A stretch of 19,211 bases of DNA from Clostridiales bacterium (GCA_003503945.1 DOCD01000055.1:1-19211); one strand, 5' to 3'; shown: positions 1 through 7,728, counted from the stretch's first letter. Made by a program: numbers and translations. The notes: generated by a model from the sequence alone, not told the origin.

Positions 1-11
1 CCTGTAAATAT

Positions 12-29
12 TAGGTTAGGAAATAGGTA
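12..29 (+). repeat. Short TAGG-type direct repeats upstream of promoter P1
   Basis: Three TAGG units begin at 12, 17 and 24, and the first and third extend to TAGGT, 12 bases apart. They end directly against the -35 box of the first promoter, where an activator could bind. The units are only four to five bases long and the window begins just upstream, so chance is a real explanation. They do not fit the usual LytTR arrangement of 9-bp half sites about 21 bases apart. Confidence 0.2.
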
Positions 30-59
30 TTGACTTGTTAATAATGCGTATTATATAAT
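30..59 (+). promoter_or_regulatory. Sigma-A-type promoter P1 ahead of the GH43 gene
   Basis: TTGACT (30-35) and a perfect TATAAT (54-59) are separated by 18 bases. This is one mismatch from the housekeeping consensus. Transcription would start near 66-67 and give a leader of about 30 nt before the ATG at 97. It is the only convincing promoter upstream of the glycosidase genes. Confidence 0.7.
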
Positions 60-96
60 TCAACCACAAACAAAAACCGTTCGTTGGTAAACAAAA

Positions 97-1536
97 ATGA
101 AACAAATTTTCAATCCGTATCTGCCCGAAGGGGAGTACTTCCCCGACGGTGAGCCGCATGTATTCGGTGACAGAGTATACATATATGCAAGTCACGACAA
201 GTGCGGGTCTATGCGTTATTGCCCGGGCGACTATTATGTTTGGTCCGCCCCGATAGCCGATTTGACTGAATGGAGCAACAAAGGAATTTCTTACAAAAGG
301 CGCGGAGTGCGCAACAAACTCGGCTATCGCTGTATGTGGGCGCCGGACTGCGCAAGGGGTGCAGACGGAAGATATTACCTTTATTATTGTTTTGACTTTG
401 ACAACAGAATATGTGTTGCGGTATGCGACACTCCTGACGGCGAATTTAAATTTTACGACTACGTGCGCCACGCGGACGGAACGCTTTACGGCAAGGGTAA
501 AACGGACATAATGTGCTTTGACCCCGCGATATTCGTTGACGACGATGGCGAAGTGTATCTTTATACGGGATATTCAGCGAACGAAAACCTTAAAAAAATG
601 CTTAATCGCCGCGGTATAAAAAACGTGGACGGTACGGGCAATCAGGTTGTTGAACTTAAAGAAGATATGTGCACGGTAAAAAGTGAACCCCAAATGCTTA
701 TCCCCGGTTATAAAAACAGCAAGGGAACAGGTTTTGAAGGTCACGAGATGTACGAAGCGTCCTCAATAAGAAAAATTAACGGAAAATACTACTTCTTCTA
801 CTCATCAAGATTGAGCCACGAATTAGCTTACGCCGTAAGCGACAAACCGACCTCCGGTTTTGTTTACGGCGGAGCCGTGGTTTCGAACGGTGATATCGGA
901 TTCAACGGCAGAACGGAAAAAGATGCGCTCAATTACTGGGGTAACGTACACGGCTCGGTTGAGAGAATAAACGGTGAGTACTACGTGTTCTATCACCGAC
1001 AGACTAACAAAAACGAGCAAACCCGTCAGGGTTGTGCGGAGAAGATTGAAATAGACGCGGACGGCAAGATAAAGCAGGTTGAAATGACGAGTTGCGGACC
1101 GAACGGAACTTTTAAAGAATACGGAAGTTATCCCGCGTACATAGCCTGCAATCTGTTAAGTGCAGGTGGTGCGGTAAAATGTGCTTATGGACCTTTTTCA
1201 AGACACAAATACAAATTGCACCCGTGCGTAACCGAATATAAAAAGGGTAAGCAGTGCATTAAAGGAATGCGTGACGGGGCGGTTGCGGGATACAAATATT
1301 TTGAGATTGTCGGCGTGAACGAAATAAGTGTTACCGTGTGCGGCGCGGAAGGCAAAGTGCTTGTATCTACATGTTTAGGGGGCGCACCGATATGCAGTAT
1401 AAAGATAGCTAATTCGAAAAACTGGCAAACTTTTACTGCGCCGATTGATTTGCCGCAAGGCAAAACGGCGCTATACTTTACTTATAAAGGCAAAGGCAAG
1501 ATAGATTTTAAAGATTTTTATTTAGATAAGGTATAA
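97..1536 (+). CDS. GH43 family glycosidase, cytoplasmic (arabinofuranosidase/xylosidase type)
   Basis: This 479-residue protein is a five-bladed beta-propeller glycoside hydrolase of family GH43, whose members usually remove alpha-L-arabinofuranose or beta-D-xylose from plant oligosaccharides. The N-terminal motif YFPDGEPHVFGDRVYIYASHD-type signature (about residues 14-34) carries the likely catalytic base D17. D142 in FDPAIFVDDDG fits the pKa-modulating Asp, and E220 in MYEASS fits the general acid. The catalytic domain ends near 340. Residues about 365-477 look like a beta-sandwich of the CBM6/35 kind. There is no signal peptide, and about 18 cysteines also suggest the cytoplasm, so it would act on imported oligosaccharides. 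An in-frame TAA at 88-90 and the fold motif beginning at once fix the ATG at 97. No Shine-Dalgarno sequence precedes it; the leader is A-rich. The family is secure, the substrate is not. Confidence 0.88.
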   Translation: MKQIFNPYLPEGEYFPDGEPHVFGDRVYIYASHDKCGSMRYCPGDYYVWSAPIADLTEWSNKGISYKRRGVRNKLGYRCMWAPDCARGADGRYYLYYCFDFDNRICVAVCDTPDGEFKFYDYVRHADGTLYGKGKTDIMCFDPAIFVDDDGEVYLYTGYSANENLKKMLNRRGIKNVDGTGNQVVELKEDMCTVKSEPQMLIPGYKNSKGTGFEGHEMYEASSIRKINGKYYFFYSSRLSHELAYAVSDKPTSGFVYGGAVVSNGDIGFNGRTEKDALNYWGNVHGSVERINGEYYVFYHRQTNKNEQTRQGCAEKIEIDADGKIKQVEMTSCGPNGTFKEYGSYPAYIACNLLSAGGAVKCAYGPFSRHKYKLHPCVTEYKKGKQCIKGMRDGAVAGYKYFEIVGVNEISVTVCGAEGKVLVSTCLGGAPICSIKIANSKNWQTFTAPIDLPQGKTALYFTYKGKGKIDFKDFYLDKV

Positions 1537-1550
1537 ACCGCATAAGCGGT
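1537..1550 (+). promoter_or_regulatory. Perfect hairpin between GH43 and secreted GH3
   Basis: ACCGC-ATAA-GCGGT forms a perfect 5-bp stem with a 4-nt loop, starting at the base after the GH43 stop codon. An AT-rich stretch (1551-1569) and then AGGAGG (1570-1575) follow. No run of T directly follows the stem, so it is not a classical terminator. It may be an mRNA processing or stabilising hairpin, or an operator-like palindrome. Confidence 0.4.
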
Positions 1551-1569
1551 ATATATATAAAAAATTTTT

Positions 1570-1575
1570 AGGAGG
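1570..1575 (+). promoter_or_regulatory. Strong ribosome binding site of the secreted GH3
   Basis: A perfect AGGAGG lies 6 bases before the ATG at 1582. It selects this start over the in-frame ATG at 1621, which would shorten the positively charged n-region of the signal peptide. Confidence 0.85.
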
Positions 1576-1581
1576 ATCAAG

Positions 1582-4500
1582 ATGATCACAAAAGCGCAAA
1601 AGAATAAGGCGCGCAAAGGTATGAAGTCATTGGCGGCAATCGGTGTATGTGCTACCATGATGACGACGGCAGGTATCGGAACGATTTTTGCTTCGGCGGC
1701 AACCGGCTTAGCTGCTAACGGAAAATATTATGCCAGTTTTAGCACAGTGGAAGAAGCTTATGCCGCAGCGAAAGAAGTTGCTGTGGATATTGCTGCTGAA
1801 GGGCAGACTCTGCTTAAAAATAAAGAGTATGCAAACAAAACCAAAGCTCTTCCTATGGTAGGACAGGAGTACGTAAGCGTATTCGGGGTAGGACAAGATG
1901 TGCCCGCGGGGTCAACTACGAAGAATTACGGCCCGGACGTAAATCTTTTAGATGCGTTACAAGGAGAAGGTTTTAGAGTTAACCCTGCATTGCGCGGCTT
2001 TTACGAAGCAGATAATACTTCTGTAAGTGGAAAAGGTGGCTGGAATCCGGGTTCTTCTATATTCAAAGAGAGAACAGATTTCGGGAAAGGTATAGAAGAA
2101 TCTTTCGGCATTTATAACGATGCAGCAATCATAGTTCTTTCCCGCGGCGGCGGTGAAGGTAACGATGTTGAAAGAAAGACTGCAGAACTTCAAGGCGCAA
2201 ACGATTGGCACGGTGCACCCTATACCGAAGGTGAAGGATCGGATGCTAAAAAGTATAAGCACTTCCTTCAGATGACTGATACGGAAGAAGCTCTTTTAAA
2301 ATATGTAAAAGCGCAGGGTTTTAAAAAGATTATATACGTTATAAATTCTTCACAGATTTTTGAGCTTCATAATCTTGAACAGGATAACGACGTTGACGGC
2401 ATTCTTTGGATTGGGCGTCCCGGTGGCGCCGGTATGGAAGCAACCGCTAAGATTTTAAGCGGTAAAATCAATCCTTCAGGCAGAACGGTTGATACTTGGT
2501 ATAAAGATTTTACCGTTGACCCCACTTGGTATAACTTCGGTGATAACTCGCAGGTGGGTGGCGGTATCGCTTATACGCACGGTACCGATAAGGACGGAAA
2601 GCCTGTTAATACCGGTTGGTACGGTGTCGACTACGACGAAGATATTTACGTAGGTTACCGCTATTATGAAACTAAGGCTGCGGATATGAACTCGGCTAAG
2701 GCGAATTCAGGCAATGACTGGTATGATGATGCCGTCGTATATCCTTTCGGCTACGGTTTAAGCTATTCTGAATTTTCTTATAAAAATATGAGCGTTAAGG
2801 TAGGTGGTGAAGAACTCGGCGCAACGGTTAAGGCGACAGATTTATCTTCAAGCATAGACGCTGACGGTACAAAACATGAAGCTAAAATTAAGACTCTTAC
2901 CGTGTCCGTAGACGTTCACAACGACGGACCTATGGCGGGCAAGCACACCGTAGAACTTTACGTAAACGCGCCTTACTTTGAAAACGAAGTAGAAAAATCT
3001 CACGTAAAACTTGTTGGTTTCGGCAAATCTGAAATAATAAGACCCGGTGAAACGCAGACCGTTACCATGACGGTAAACGTTCAGGATTTGGCGTCTTACG
3101 ATTATACCGACGCAAACCACAACGGCTTTAAAGGATACGAGCTTGACGAAGGCGACTATAAACTTATGGCATTGCAGAACGCTCACGGCTGGGCAGAGCA
3201 GAACGTAATTCAGAAGTCGTTTAAGATTACCGACGGCTTAAAGGCGGACGGTGTTACTTCCGAAAGCGCAAGGGGCGCGGCCTATATGCAGCTCGATGAT
3301 TTCAGCGGCAACGAAATCGAAAACTTGTTCTCTAAAGAGAACGGTGCATTCTACAGTTTGCGTGATAGTAGTGAGGGCGTAACATATAAGGCAAACAAAG
3401 ACGCAACCGCAACGCAGGTACTTATGTCGAGAGCAACGGGTTTACAGTTGCCCGAAACGACTAAAGCAAAAGAACTGGAACTCTCAGACGAGATGTTCAA
3501 ATCAATTAAATATTGGGATAACTTCTCGTTGGATACAACCGTTAAGGTTAAAGATGAAAACGGAAAAGAAGTTGAAAAAGTGGTTGCAAAACCTGTTTCC
3601 GATGAAATTATACCCGGTAACAGCAATAAACCCGACGCTGAAAAAGTTTATTACAAAGACGGGCAGACAATCGCCGGAGTAGTTTCCGAAGCTGATTTCC
3701 CTTGGCTTAAAGATACCCTTGCTGCGGCAAGCAGAATGGGACACTGGGATCAGAAAGGTACTTATAAATATGACGACGGTACAACCGTTAAACTTTCGGA
3801 CATGGCGGGCATAGATCCTTTCGGTACAGAAAAGATAGGCGGTACGGGCAGATTTAAAGACATGACCGGTGCCGAAGCCTGGGACGTGTTTATGAATACT
3901 CTTACCTGGAAAGATTTAATGGATATTGTAGGACAGTATCAGAAAAAGTCCTGGGACGCAATATCTATGAATCAGTTAAAGGATTTCGATAACGCTACTA
4001 ACCCTGGTGACGGTATTACTTTTAACTTCGGTTGTAACTGTATACTTGCGGCTACATGGAATACCGAGCTTGCTTATGCAAAGGGACTTATCGTAGGCGA
4101 TATGGCGCTTCTTAACGGCAAAAACTGCTGGTGGGGCGGCGCTGCGCAGACGCATCGTTCACCGTTCGGCGGTCGTGTATACGAATATCAGTCTGAAGAC
4201 GGTATACTTGCGGGTTATATCGGTGCAGGCGAATCTCTTGGCGTAAATTCAAAGGGTATCGCTACATATTATAAACATTGCGCACTCAACGATCAGGAAA
4301 CGAACAGAAACAAATTGAACCTGTTTGCATGGGTATCAGAGCAAGCCGTTCGTGAAATTTACTTCAAGTCATTCCAGATAGCGGCACAGGAAGGGCAGTC
4401 GTCGGCAATCATGGGCGCTTTTGCAAGAGCGGGCCGTATGAGCCTTAACGTAAACTATAACTTCGTAACCGGCTTATTCAGAAAAGAATGGGGACGTGAA

Positions 4501-5541
4501 ACTATATCTTTTACAACCGATATGTACAGCCCTATGAAAGGTTGTTCGCCCCTTGATTTGCTGGTTCGTGCAGGTACGGATACTATTGCAACGAACACGA
4601 TGTCCGGTACTTGGGAAGACGATAAGCTTACCATAGGGTCCGGTGACGCGGTTTCAGTTAAAAATCAGTGGTATACAACCAGACATTGCGCAATGATATT
4701 CCTTTGGACGCATGCAAATACGGCAATGAATATGAACGGTGTAAGTTTTGATTGGTCAAACGCAGAACTTTCCGCAACCCAGGGAACGGCAGTCGCAAAC
4801 GCAACGGTAAGCTGCGGTGCAACAGGCGAAAAAGTAGTTTATTCGTTAACTGCCGGTTCGCTTCCTGCAGGATTAACGCTCGATAGAGCAACAGGCAAAA
4901 TCGAAGGCACTACTACGGCAAAAGCCGGTGAATACAAATTCACGGTACAGTGTCTTGTTGATGGATGGGTAAAGGGTACTAAAGCGTATACGTATACCGT
5001 TGCTACTCCTTTTACGATCAGCGAAAATGCCGGTGAAGTAGGTGAAGAGTTCTACGCAACATTAGACGGTATCGACGGAGCAACGTACGAAGTAAAAGAA
5101 GGAGCATTGCCCGAAGGCCTTGCTCTTACGGACGGCGTAATTGAAGGTACTCCTGTTGAAGCCGGCGAATTTAAAGTTACTATGTTGGCAACGGTTGGTA
5201 CGGGTAAAAACGTAAAAACTTATGAATTTGACGTTACTCTTACGATCGAAGGTGAAACGGAAGTTACCGATCACGGTAATATAGTAAGCACAGTAATAAA
5301 CGACAAGGGCGAACTTGAAATTACCTATGCGGACGGCTTCGTTGATAATCTCGGCGTAGTCGTTGGTAAAGACGGCGCGGACGGTAAAGACGGCGTAAAC
5401 GGACAGGACGGCGCACCCGGTAAAGATGCGGAAGGCGGATGTAACGGTTCTGTTGCAACCACGATAGTACCTTTAACGGCGGCATTTGCATTTGTCGGCG
5501 CGGCAGTAATAATTTTAAGAAAGAAAAACGCAAACAAATAA
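1582..5541 (+). CDS. Secreted, membrane-anchored, circularly permuted GH3 glycosidase with Ig and collagen-like modules
   Basis: This 1319-residue extracellular enzyme belongs to family GH3 (beta-glucosidase, beta-xylosidase and related). A signal peptide (basic residues 4-15, hydrophobic 16-36, likely cut after ASA at 37-39) is followed by the alpha/beta sandwich domain (about 55-395), an FnIII-like domain (about 400-550), a linker with an unassigned region, and the TIM barrel (about 740-1050). That order is permuted relative to classic GH3. D980 in the TTDM motif is the expected nucleophile, E192 in GEGND the likely acid/base, and K898-H899 the sugar-binding pair. Two putative Ig domains (1055-1140, 1141-1223), seven G-X-Y triplets (1262-1282), a GGC motif, one membrane helix (about 1293-1312) and RKK complete the C-terminus. 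Family members are usually 700-900 residues. Several barrel motifs differ from the paralogue at 8179-11148, so substrates may differ. Fold is firm, specificity unknown. Confidence 0.88.
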   Translation: MITKAQKNKARKGMKSLAAIGVCATMMTTAGIGTIFASAATGLAANGKYYASFSTVEEAYAAAKEVAVDIAAEGQTLLKNKEYANKTKALPMVGQEYVSVFGVGQDVPAGSTTKNYGPDVNLLDALQGEGFRVNPALRGFYEADNTSVSGKGGWNPGSSIFKERTDFGKGIEESFGIYNDAAIIVLSRGGGEGNDVERKTAELQGANDWHGAPYTEGEGSDAKKYKHFLQMTDTEEALLKYVKAQGFKKIIYVINSSQIFELHNLEQDNDVDGILWIGRPGGAGMEATAKILSGKINPSGRTVDTWYKDFTVDPTWYNFGDNSQVGGGIAYTHGTDKDGKPVNTGWYGVDYDEDIYVGYRYYETKAADMNSAKANSGNDWYDDAVVYPFGYGLSYSEFSYKNMSVKVGGEELGATVKATDLSSSIDADGTKHEAKIKTLTVSVDVHNDGPMAGKHTVELYVNAPYFENEVEKSHVKLVGFGKSEIIRPGETQTVTMTVNVQDLASYDYTDANHNGFKGYELDEGDYKLMALQNAHGWAEQNVIQKSFKITDGLKADGVTSESARGAAYMQLDDFSGNEIENLFSKENGAFYSLRDSSEGVTYKANKDATATQVLMSRATGLQLPETTKAKELELSDEMFKSIKYWDNFSLDTTVKVKDENGKEVEKVVAKPVSDEIIPGNSNKPDAEKVYYKDGQTIAGVVSEADFPWLKDTLAAASRMGHWDQKGTYKYDDGTTVKLSDMAGIDPFGTEKIGGTGRFKDMTGAEAWDVFMNTLTWKDLMDIVGQYQKKSWDAISMNQLKDFDNATNPGDGITFNFGCNCILAATWNTELAYAKGLIVGDMALLNGKNCWWGGAAQTHRSPFGGRVYEYQSEDGILAGYIGAGESLGVNSKGIATYYKHCALNDQETNRNKLNLFAWVSEQAVREIYFKSFQIAAQEGQSSAIMGAFARAGRMSLNVNYNFVTGLFRKEWGRETISFTTDMYSPMKGCSPLDLLVRAGTDTIATNTMSGTWEDDKLTIGSGDAVSVKNQWYTTRHCAMIFLWTHANTAMNMNGVSFDWSNAELSATQGTAVANATVSCGATGEKVVYSLTAGSLPAGLTLDRATGKIEGTTTAKAGEYKFTVQCLVDGWVKGTKAYTYTVATPFTISENAGEVGEEFYATLDGIDGATYEVKEGALPEGLALTDGVIEGTPVEAGEFKVTMLATVGTGKNVKTYEFDVTLTIEGETEVTDHGNIVSTVINDKGELEITYADGFVDNLGVVVGKDGADGKDGVNGQDGAPGKDAEGGCNGSVATTIVPLTAAFAFVGAAVIILRKKNANK
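4744..5250 (+). other. Tandem putative Ig (He_PIG-like) domains inside the secreted GH3
   Basis: Residues about 1055-1140 and 1141-1223 both carry the pattern LPxGL-x-L-x-G-x-I-x-GTP/TT-x-AG-x-(F/Y)KxT, typical of bacterial He_PIG domains. They probably act as spacers that hold the barrel away from the membrane. Confidence 0.65.
5365..5427 (+). repeat. Collagen-like G-X-Y stretch in the secreted GH3
   Basis: Seven uninterrupted triplets, GKD GAD GKD GVN GQD GAP GKD, occupy residues 1262-1282. Lysine-aspartate triplets are typical of bacterial collagen-like proteins. The stretch is probably too short for a stable triple helix and more likely serves as a stalk just outside the membrane helix. 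Confidence 0.75.
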
Positions 5542-5557
5542 TTAATTGAACACGGGT

Positions 5558-5578
5558 TCCGTACCGAATAAATACGGA
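5558..5578 (+). promoter_or_regulatory. Small inverted repeat in the 5542-5679 gap
   Basis: TCCGTA (5558-5563) and TACGGA (5573-5578) are perfect complements around a 9-nt AT-rich loop. It lies just before the terminator-like hairpin and may fold with it. On its own it is weak. Confidence 0.25.
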
Positions 5579-5583
5579 TGCGG

Positions 5584-5623
5584 TTTTGGCGGGCTTAATG
5601 CCCGTCAAAATCTAAGTTTTTTT
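5584..5623 (+). terminator. Terminator-like hairpin after the secreted GH3
   Basis: TTTTGGCGGGC (5584-5594) pairs with GCCCGTCAAAA (5600-5610) through 11 pairs including one G-U, with a TTAAT loop. A run of seven T follows at 5617-5623, six bases after the stem, so the geometry is imperfect for an intrinsic terminator. The A/T flanks of the stem could let it work in either direction. No convincing promoter is visible between it and the next gene, so it more likely lowers than abolishes read-through. Confidence 0.5.
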
Positions 5624-5638
5624 AAATTTGTAAAAGTT

Positions 5639-5654
5639 CCGTTATTTCTAACGG
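5639..5654 (+). promoter_or_regulatory. Perfect hairpin in the leader of the InlB-repeat lipoprotein
   Basis: CCGTTA-TTTC-TAACGG forms a perfect 6-bp stem with a 4-nt loop. An AT-rich stretch (5655-5668) and GGAGG (5670-5674) follow before the ATG at 5680. The layout resembles the hairpin at 1537-1550. It could be an RNA processing or stability element, or a DNA operator. Confidence 0.4.
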
Positions 5655-5679
5655 TTAAATATATAAATCGGAGGACACA

Positions 5680-7728
5680 ATGAAGAGATTTAAACTCGCC
5701 CTGTTATGCGCTTCTTTGGCCACGGCGGCGCTGTGCGGTATGACCGCGTGCGATGATAGTACGGCAAACGACGGTAAGCATAACGTAACGTTTATTTACA
5801 ACTATGCGGACTCGCCTGCGTCTTTAACCTATTCCGTTGAAGACGGGGGAAAGGTTGAAAAACCGCAGGATCCCACGCGCGAAGACTATCGTTTTAAAGG
5901 TTGGTATACTTCTGTCGTCTGTACTGAAAAGTTTGCTTACGACTTTGACAACCCTGTTAACGAAAATCTGCGTTTGTTTGCCGGTTGGTCGCTTTCAAAT
6001 GCAACGGTTACTTTCAACCTTAATTACGAAGGCGCGGCAAATTCTACCGCAAGCGTGGAAGTAGGCGAAAAAGTTACACGCCCCGCGCAGGATCCCGTAC
6101 GCGAAGATTACCATTTCGACGGCTGGTATGCGGACGCTCTGGGCACGCGTGAATTCGATTTTAATTCGGTAATAAGTGATAATACCGTAATTTACGCTAA
6201 ATGGACGCAGACAGTAGCGAGAGTAACGTTTGTGCATTTCGATGACATTATTGTTTCTTCAAAAGTGGAAGTAGGGCAAACGGCTACACGACCCGCACAA
6301 GACCCGGAAAGGGAAGATTATCGGTTTGTTAACTGGTATGTGGATAAGGCTTGCACGCAAGTATACGATTTCTCTGCGCCTATAACCGCAGATATCAGAA
6401 TTTATGCGGGGTGGAAGCTTTTGGTTGCAACCGTAACGCTTGATTACAATTACGAAGGCGCGGAAGCGGGCAGGATAAAGGTGAACGTGGGCTCTGCAAT
6501 AAATAAACCGGAAGACCCCGAAAGAGAAGGTTATAATTTTGTCGGTTGGTTTATTGATGAAAATGGTGTTTCTGCATATAATTTTGCTACTAAGGTGGAA
6601 AATAATATTTCACTTTATGCTAAATGGGAGCTTAAGGTTTTTACCGTAACGTTTAATGCTAATTATACCGGGGCTAAATCTACAACGGCAGAAGTAAAGT
6701 ATAATCAAACAGTAGAAGAGCCTGCCGAGCTTTCAAGGTCAGGTTATGACTTTGCGGGTTGGTATAAAGATTCCGAATGTAACAATGCATTCGACTTTAA
6801 TACCCCGATTACAGCCGATACGGAATTATTTGCTAAATGGATTTCGCAAAATGCAAGCGGTGAATGCGAAGTTAAATTTATGCTTAATTACGGCGAAAAT
6901 AAACTTCATAAACAAATGTCGGTTAAACAGGGCAGAAAGATTATCGCGCCGGAGGATCCGGAAAGGAAAGGTTATTTCTTTGCCGGTTGGTATGTGGAAG
7001 CTACTTGCGAAAATATGATTGATTTCTCACGTAACGTCTATGCGCCTGAAAGTGTAGAATACGTTCTTTATGCGAAATGGTTAAAAGGATACACGTTTGA
7101 AGCGGAGTACACCTATCTTGAAGGCAAACCAGGGCAGGGTTCGTCGGATAACTGTGAAGGTACGCAGTTAATTCAGACAGTTAAAGATATTACCGGTAAT
7201 GGTGCGCAAATGGGTATGAGTAACGGCGCATACGTCGGCAAACTTTATTACAACGGTGCGTTTATTGAATTTAACGTAACGTCGTCCGAAGAGGTGTTTG
7301 ATGCGGCAATGGTACTTCGCCTTACGCCTGATTTATACGATATGATTTTCACTGATGAAGAATGGCAAGTGGAAGTCAACGGCGAACTTTTAAGATACGG
7401 CTCATTAAGTTTAACAGGCGCAATAGCTACTACCGATGTGGACGAGAATGGAAATACCATAAGCGGCGACTTGTATAAACGTCCTTTTGAGAACTATTTG
7501 ATGACTTCTGCATTGCATCTTAAAAAGGGTAATAACGTAATCAAATTAATAACGCACAATATTCGTGATCATAGCGGTACGTTTAATGCGGAAACTCCGC
7601 TTATCGACTGTATGTATCTGTATTCGAATTCCACGCTTTCTTGGACGAATTGCTATCCCGAAAACTTAGACAAAACACAGGCAGACGTAAATTACGATAT
7701 TACGTATGATTATAAGAAAAAGAAATAA
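5680..7728 (+). CDS. Surface lipoprotein with six InlB-type repeats and a CBM-like C-terminus
   Basis: This 682-residue protein has a lipoprotein signal: basic MKRFK, a hydrophobic stretch, and GMTAC with the lipidated cysteine at C24 (Met at -3 is slightly atypical). Six Listeria-Bacteroides (InlB B / Flg_new) repeats follow at about 35-103, 107-175, 179-245, 249-316, 320-387 and 395-467. Each has a VTF start, a DPxRxxYxFxGWY core and an (A)GW or AKW end. These repeats are small beta-grasp modules common in Firmicutes surface proteins. Residues about 470-655 look like a CBM6/35-type beta-sandwich: EAEYT near the start, then YVGKLYYNG, IEFNV, and a closing LKKGNNVIKL and DCMYLY. There is no catalytic motif. 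The likely role is glycan capture at the cell surface for the neighbouring GH3 enzymes. GGAGG sits 5 bases before the start. It is unlikely to be a transporter-binding protein, as it lacks that fold. Confidence 0.8.
   Translation: MKRFKLALLCASLATAALCGMTACDDSTANDGKHNVTFIYNYADSPASLTYSVEDGGKVEKPQDPTREDYRFKGWYTSVVCTEKFAYDFDNPVNENLRLFAGWSLSNATVTFNLNYEGAANSTASVEVGEKVTRPAQDPVREDYHFDGWYADALGTREFDFNSVISDNTVIYAKWTQTVARVTFVHFDDIIVSSKVEVGQTATRPAQDPEREDYRFVNWYVDKACTQVYDFSAPITADIRIYAGWKLLVATVTLDYNYEGAEAGRIKVNVGSAINKPEDPEREGYNFVGWFIDENGVSAYNFATKVENNISLYAKWELKVFTVTFNANYTGAKSTTAEVKYNQTVEEPAELSRSGYDFAGWYKDSECNNAFDFNTPITADTELFAKWISQNASGECEVKFMLNYGENKLHKQMSVKQGRKIIAPEDPERKGYFFAGWYVEATCENMIDFSRNVYAPESVEYVLYAKWLKGYTFEAEYTYLEGKPGQGSSDNCEGTQLIQTVKDITGNGAQMGMSNGAYVGKLYYNGAFIEFNVTSSEEVFDAAMVLRLTPDLYDMIFTDEEWQVEVNGELLRYGSLSLTGAIATTDVDENGNTISGDLYKRPFENYLMTSALHLKKGNNVIKLITHNIRDHSGTFNAETPLIDCMYLYSNSTLSWTNCYPENLDKTQADVNYDITYDYKKKK
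5782..7080 (+). repeat. Six tandem InlB-type protein repeats
   Basis: The repeats start every 70-75 residues, from residue 35 to 467 of the lipoprotein. The shared core is DP-x-R-(E/K)-(D/G)-Y-x-F-x-(G/N)-W-(Y/F), varied to ELSRSGYDFAGWY in the fifth. DNA similarity between units is modest, so the expansion is not recent. The sixth carries a short insertion (about 455-461). Confidence 0.8.

Noticed and set aside
12..29. LytTR binding site pair upstream of P1
   Set aside because: Unit length and 12-base spacing do not match the usual 9-bp half sites about 21 bases apart, so it is listed only as a weak repeat.
5434..5541. Sortase LPXTG anchor on the secreted GH3
   Set aside because: No LPXTG, NPXTG or close variant occurs before the helix; only a GGC motif and basic tail are present.
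5321..5608. Antisense frame rich in Arg and Leu across the GH3 tail and terminator
   Set aside because: It reads the collagen-like repeats backwards and runs through the terminator-like hairpin; no coding evidence.
5628..5667. Promoter just before the lipoprotein gene
   Set aside because: TTGTAA and TATAAA elements exist, but no pair has 16-18 base spacing with acceptable matches in both boxes.
5542..5679. Possible riboswitch in the gap before the lipoprotein
   Set aside because: The three stems are simple and local. No conserved riboswitch core or junction could be recognised.
5782..7080. Regular repeats that might suggest a CRISPR or satellite array
   Set aside because: The repetition is at protein level (about 70 residues per unit) within one open frame; there are no identical short direct repeats with unique spacers.
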